From: Streptomyces sp. NBC_00582 | GTDB lineage: Bacteria > Actinomycetota > Actinomycetes > Streptomycetales > Streptomycetaceae | Direction of reading: 5' to 3' | NCBI RefSeq assembly: GCF_036345155.1 | Contig: NZ_CP107772.1 | Location: forward strand, 10,292,001-10,356,000 | DNA length: 64,000 nucleotides | Notes under the pieces: model-generated | What the model was told of the DNA's origin: nothing | The model's database searches: none | What the model saw: the letters and a program-made list of their open reading frames with translations, nothing else | Shown: piece by piece, positions 62,915-64,000 of the stretch | Numbering within the stretch: the stretch's first letter is position 1 | Layout: each line of letters opens with the position of its first letter | Position numbers and translations under genes: made by a program

Positions 62915-64000
62915 GTGAACAGACTGGATGCTGAAACGACCCCCCACATAGGGGGCGGTGATGCCGGTACGGCGCCCCCACCACGGGCAGAACCTCAAGG
63001 CGCGGCTTCGCCCGCAGCCCGGCCGGGTGCCTTGCCCGGAGCCCCTCTCCAGGTGCGAGGACTCGCCAAGCGTTTCGGCGGCGTAACGGCTCTCGACGGC
63101 GTCGGCCTCTCGGTGGCGTCCGGAGAGGCGGTCGCCGTCATCGGGCCCAACGGCGCGGGCAAGAGCACACTGCTGAAGCTGATCGCCGGCGTGCACCGCC
63201 CCACCGAGGGAGAGATCTGGCTGGGGGAGCGGCGGCTGGACCGGATGTCGGCGCACCGCATCACCCGCGGTGGTGTCGCGTTGGCGCATCAGGTCCCGCG
63301 GCCCTTCCACGGCCTCACTGTCCAGGAGAACGTGCGCATCGGAGCCATGGCGGGCCGGCCTCACCTGCATTCCGGTGAGATCGACGAGATCCTCGCTCTG
63401 TGCCGGCTGGACACCAAGGCGTCCCGTCCGGCCGACTCGCTGCGGGTCCTGGACCTCAAGCGGCTGGAGGTGGCCCGGGCCCTCGCCACCCGTCCCCGGG
63501 TGCTGATGTTCGACGAGGTCGCGGCCGGGCTCGTCGGCCGCGAACTGGACGAGGCCATCGACCTGATCCGCCAGGTTCACGACCGGGGAATCACCATGCT
63601 CCTGGTCGAGCACATCGAGCGGGTCGTACGGGAGCTCGTCGACCGCGTGCTGGTACTCAACTGGGGCCGGCCCCTGGCCGAGGGCACACCGGCCGAGATC
63701 GCCGCCAACGAGGAGGTGCGGGCCGTCTACCTCGGCGACGGCGACAAGACCCAGGCGCCGCCCACCCGCACCCCGGCCGCCGTCTCTACCTCCGACACCG
63801 GTGCCGTGCTCGCGTTGGATACGGTCAGTGCGGCCTACGGCGACATGGTCGCCCTGCGGGACTTCACGATGCGCGTCGATGCGGGGCAGATCGTGACCGT
63901 CCTGGGTGCCAACGGTGCCGGCAAGTCGACGCTGTGTGCCACGATCATGGGCACTGTCGAGGCGAGATCGGGTTCGGTGCACGCCTTCGGCAAGGACATC
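62915..64000 (+). CDS. Fused LivG-LivF-type ABC ATPase, cut by the right edge
   Basis: The GTG at 62915 has GAGGAG about 7 nt upstream. After a proline/alanine-rich leader of about 45 residues, the first ATPase domain has Walker A G-P-N-G-A-G-K-S-T, a degenerate signature region (L-R-V-L-D-L-K-R-L-E-V-A-R-A-L) and Walker B V-L-M-F-D-E-V. D-E-V-x-A-G-L in place of D-E-P is typical of Liv-type ATPases for aromatic acids. A second domain starts near 63805 (A-L-D-T-V-S-A-A-Y-G-D-M, Walker A G-A-N-G-A-G-K-S-T). The gene continues past the window. Permeases probably follow. Confidence 0.9.
   Translation, partial: MNRLDAETTPHIGGGDAGTAPPPRAEPQGAASPAARPGALPGAPLQVRGLAKRFGGVTALDGVGLSVASGEAVAVIGPNGAGKSTLLKLIAGVHRPTEGEIWLGERRLDRMSAHRITRGGVALAHQVPRPFHGLTVQENVRIGAMAGRPHLHSGEIDEILALCRLDTKASRPADSLRVLDLKRLEVARALATRPRVLMFDEVAAGLVGRELDEAIDLIRQVHDRGITMLLVEHIERVVRELVDRVLVLNWGRPLAEGTPAEIAANEEVRAVYLGDGDKTQAPPTRTPAAVSTSDTGAVLALDTVSAAYGDMVALRDFTMRVDAGQIVTVLGANGAGKSTLCATIMGTVEARSGSVHAFGKDI

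Overview
The window looks like a chromosomal accessory region of a high-GC actinomycete, most likely Streptomyces. The support is the very high GC at third codon positions, frequent GTG starts, SD-type sites close to GGAGG, a broken mycothiol-type formaldehyde dehydrogenase gene, and actinobacterial families such as DUF6069. Almost the whole window is catabolism and its regulation. No rRNA, tRNA or CRISPR was seen.

0-16.4 kb. A TniQ-like transposition remnant sits at the left edge. Next comes a nine-gene minus-strand operon (588-9033) of aromatic catabolism: two FAH-family hydrolases, a cyclase-family hydrolase, an FAD hydroxylase, an ACMSD-like amidohydrolase, a two-domain extradiol dioxygenase, an SDR and a two-subunit CoA-transferase. 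It is divergent from a LysR gene and is followed by an MFS transporter. A complete IS630-type element and a 167-bp MITE-like element separate this from an IclR regulator, a phthalate-dioxygenase-type reductase and a CYP199-like P450, which together look like an O-demethylation module.

16.4-23.4 kb is a zone of decay. It holds a frameshifted formaldehyde dehydrogenase and metallo-hydrolase, half of an IS701-type transposase, broken PNPOx, IclR and TetR genes and a frameshifted quinone reductase. One TAXI-type binding protein gene there is intact.

23.4-39.7 kb is a carbohydrate-catabolic island. A HutC-type GntR regulator is followed by two transcription units: an unusual transaldolase, an old-yellow-enzyme reductase and a frameshifted transketolase; then a DeoC-like aldolase, SDR, FGGY kinase, membrane protein, aldehyde dehydrogenase, DUF779 protein, acyl-CoA synthetase, class II aldolase and HAD phosphatase. 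CCTGTATATACAGG-type palindromes lie in front of both units, with a near copy in front of the regulator itself, which defines a local regulon. The enzyme set is consistent with cleaving a phosphorylated deoxysugar to a triose phosphate plus acetaldehyde and sending the acetaldehyde to acetyl-CoA.

40-46.1 kb carries an RND efflux permease with a LuxR-type response regulator and sensor kinase, and a small DUF6069 membrane protein.

46.8-58.3 kb is the most interesting part. An IclR gene and a minus-strand FAH/FAD-hydroxylase/dioxygenase operon face a plus-strand operon encoding an aromatic aldehyde dehydrogenase, a lignostilbene-type carotenoid oxygenase, a LigD-like C-alpha dehydrogenase, a second SDR, a benzaldehyde-lyase homologue and a VOC protein. 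Together these could cleave C2-bridged diaryl compounds (stilbenes, benzoins, lignin beta-1-type dimers) to aromatic aldehydes and oxidise those to acids. The P450 module at 14-16 kb could demethylate methoxylated acids so formed.

58.3-64 kb holds a Tat-exported binding protein, two MarR regulators with visible operators, an exported SnoaL-like protein, and the start of a fused LivG-LivF-type ABC ATPase cut by the window edge.
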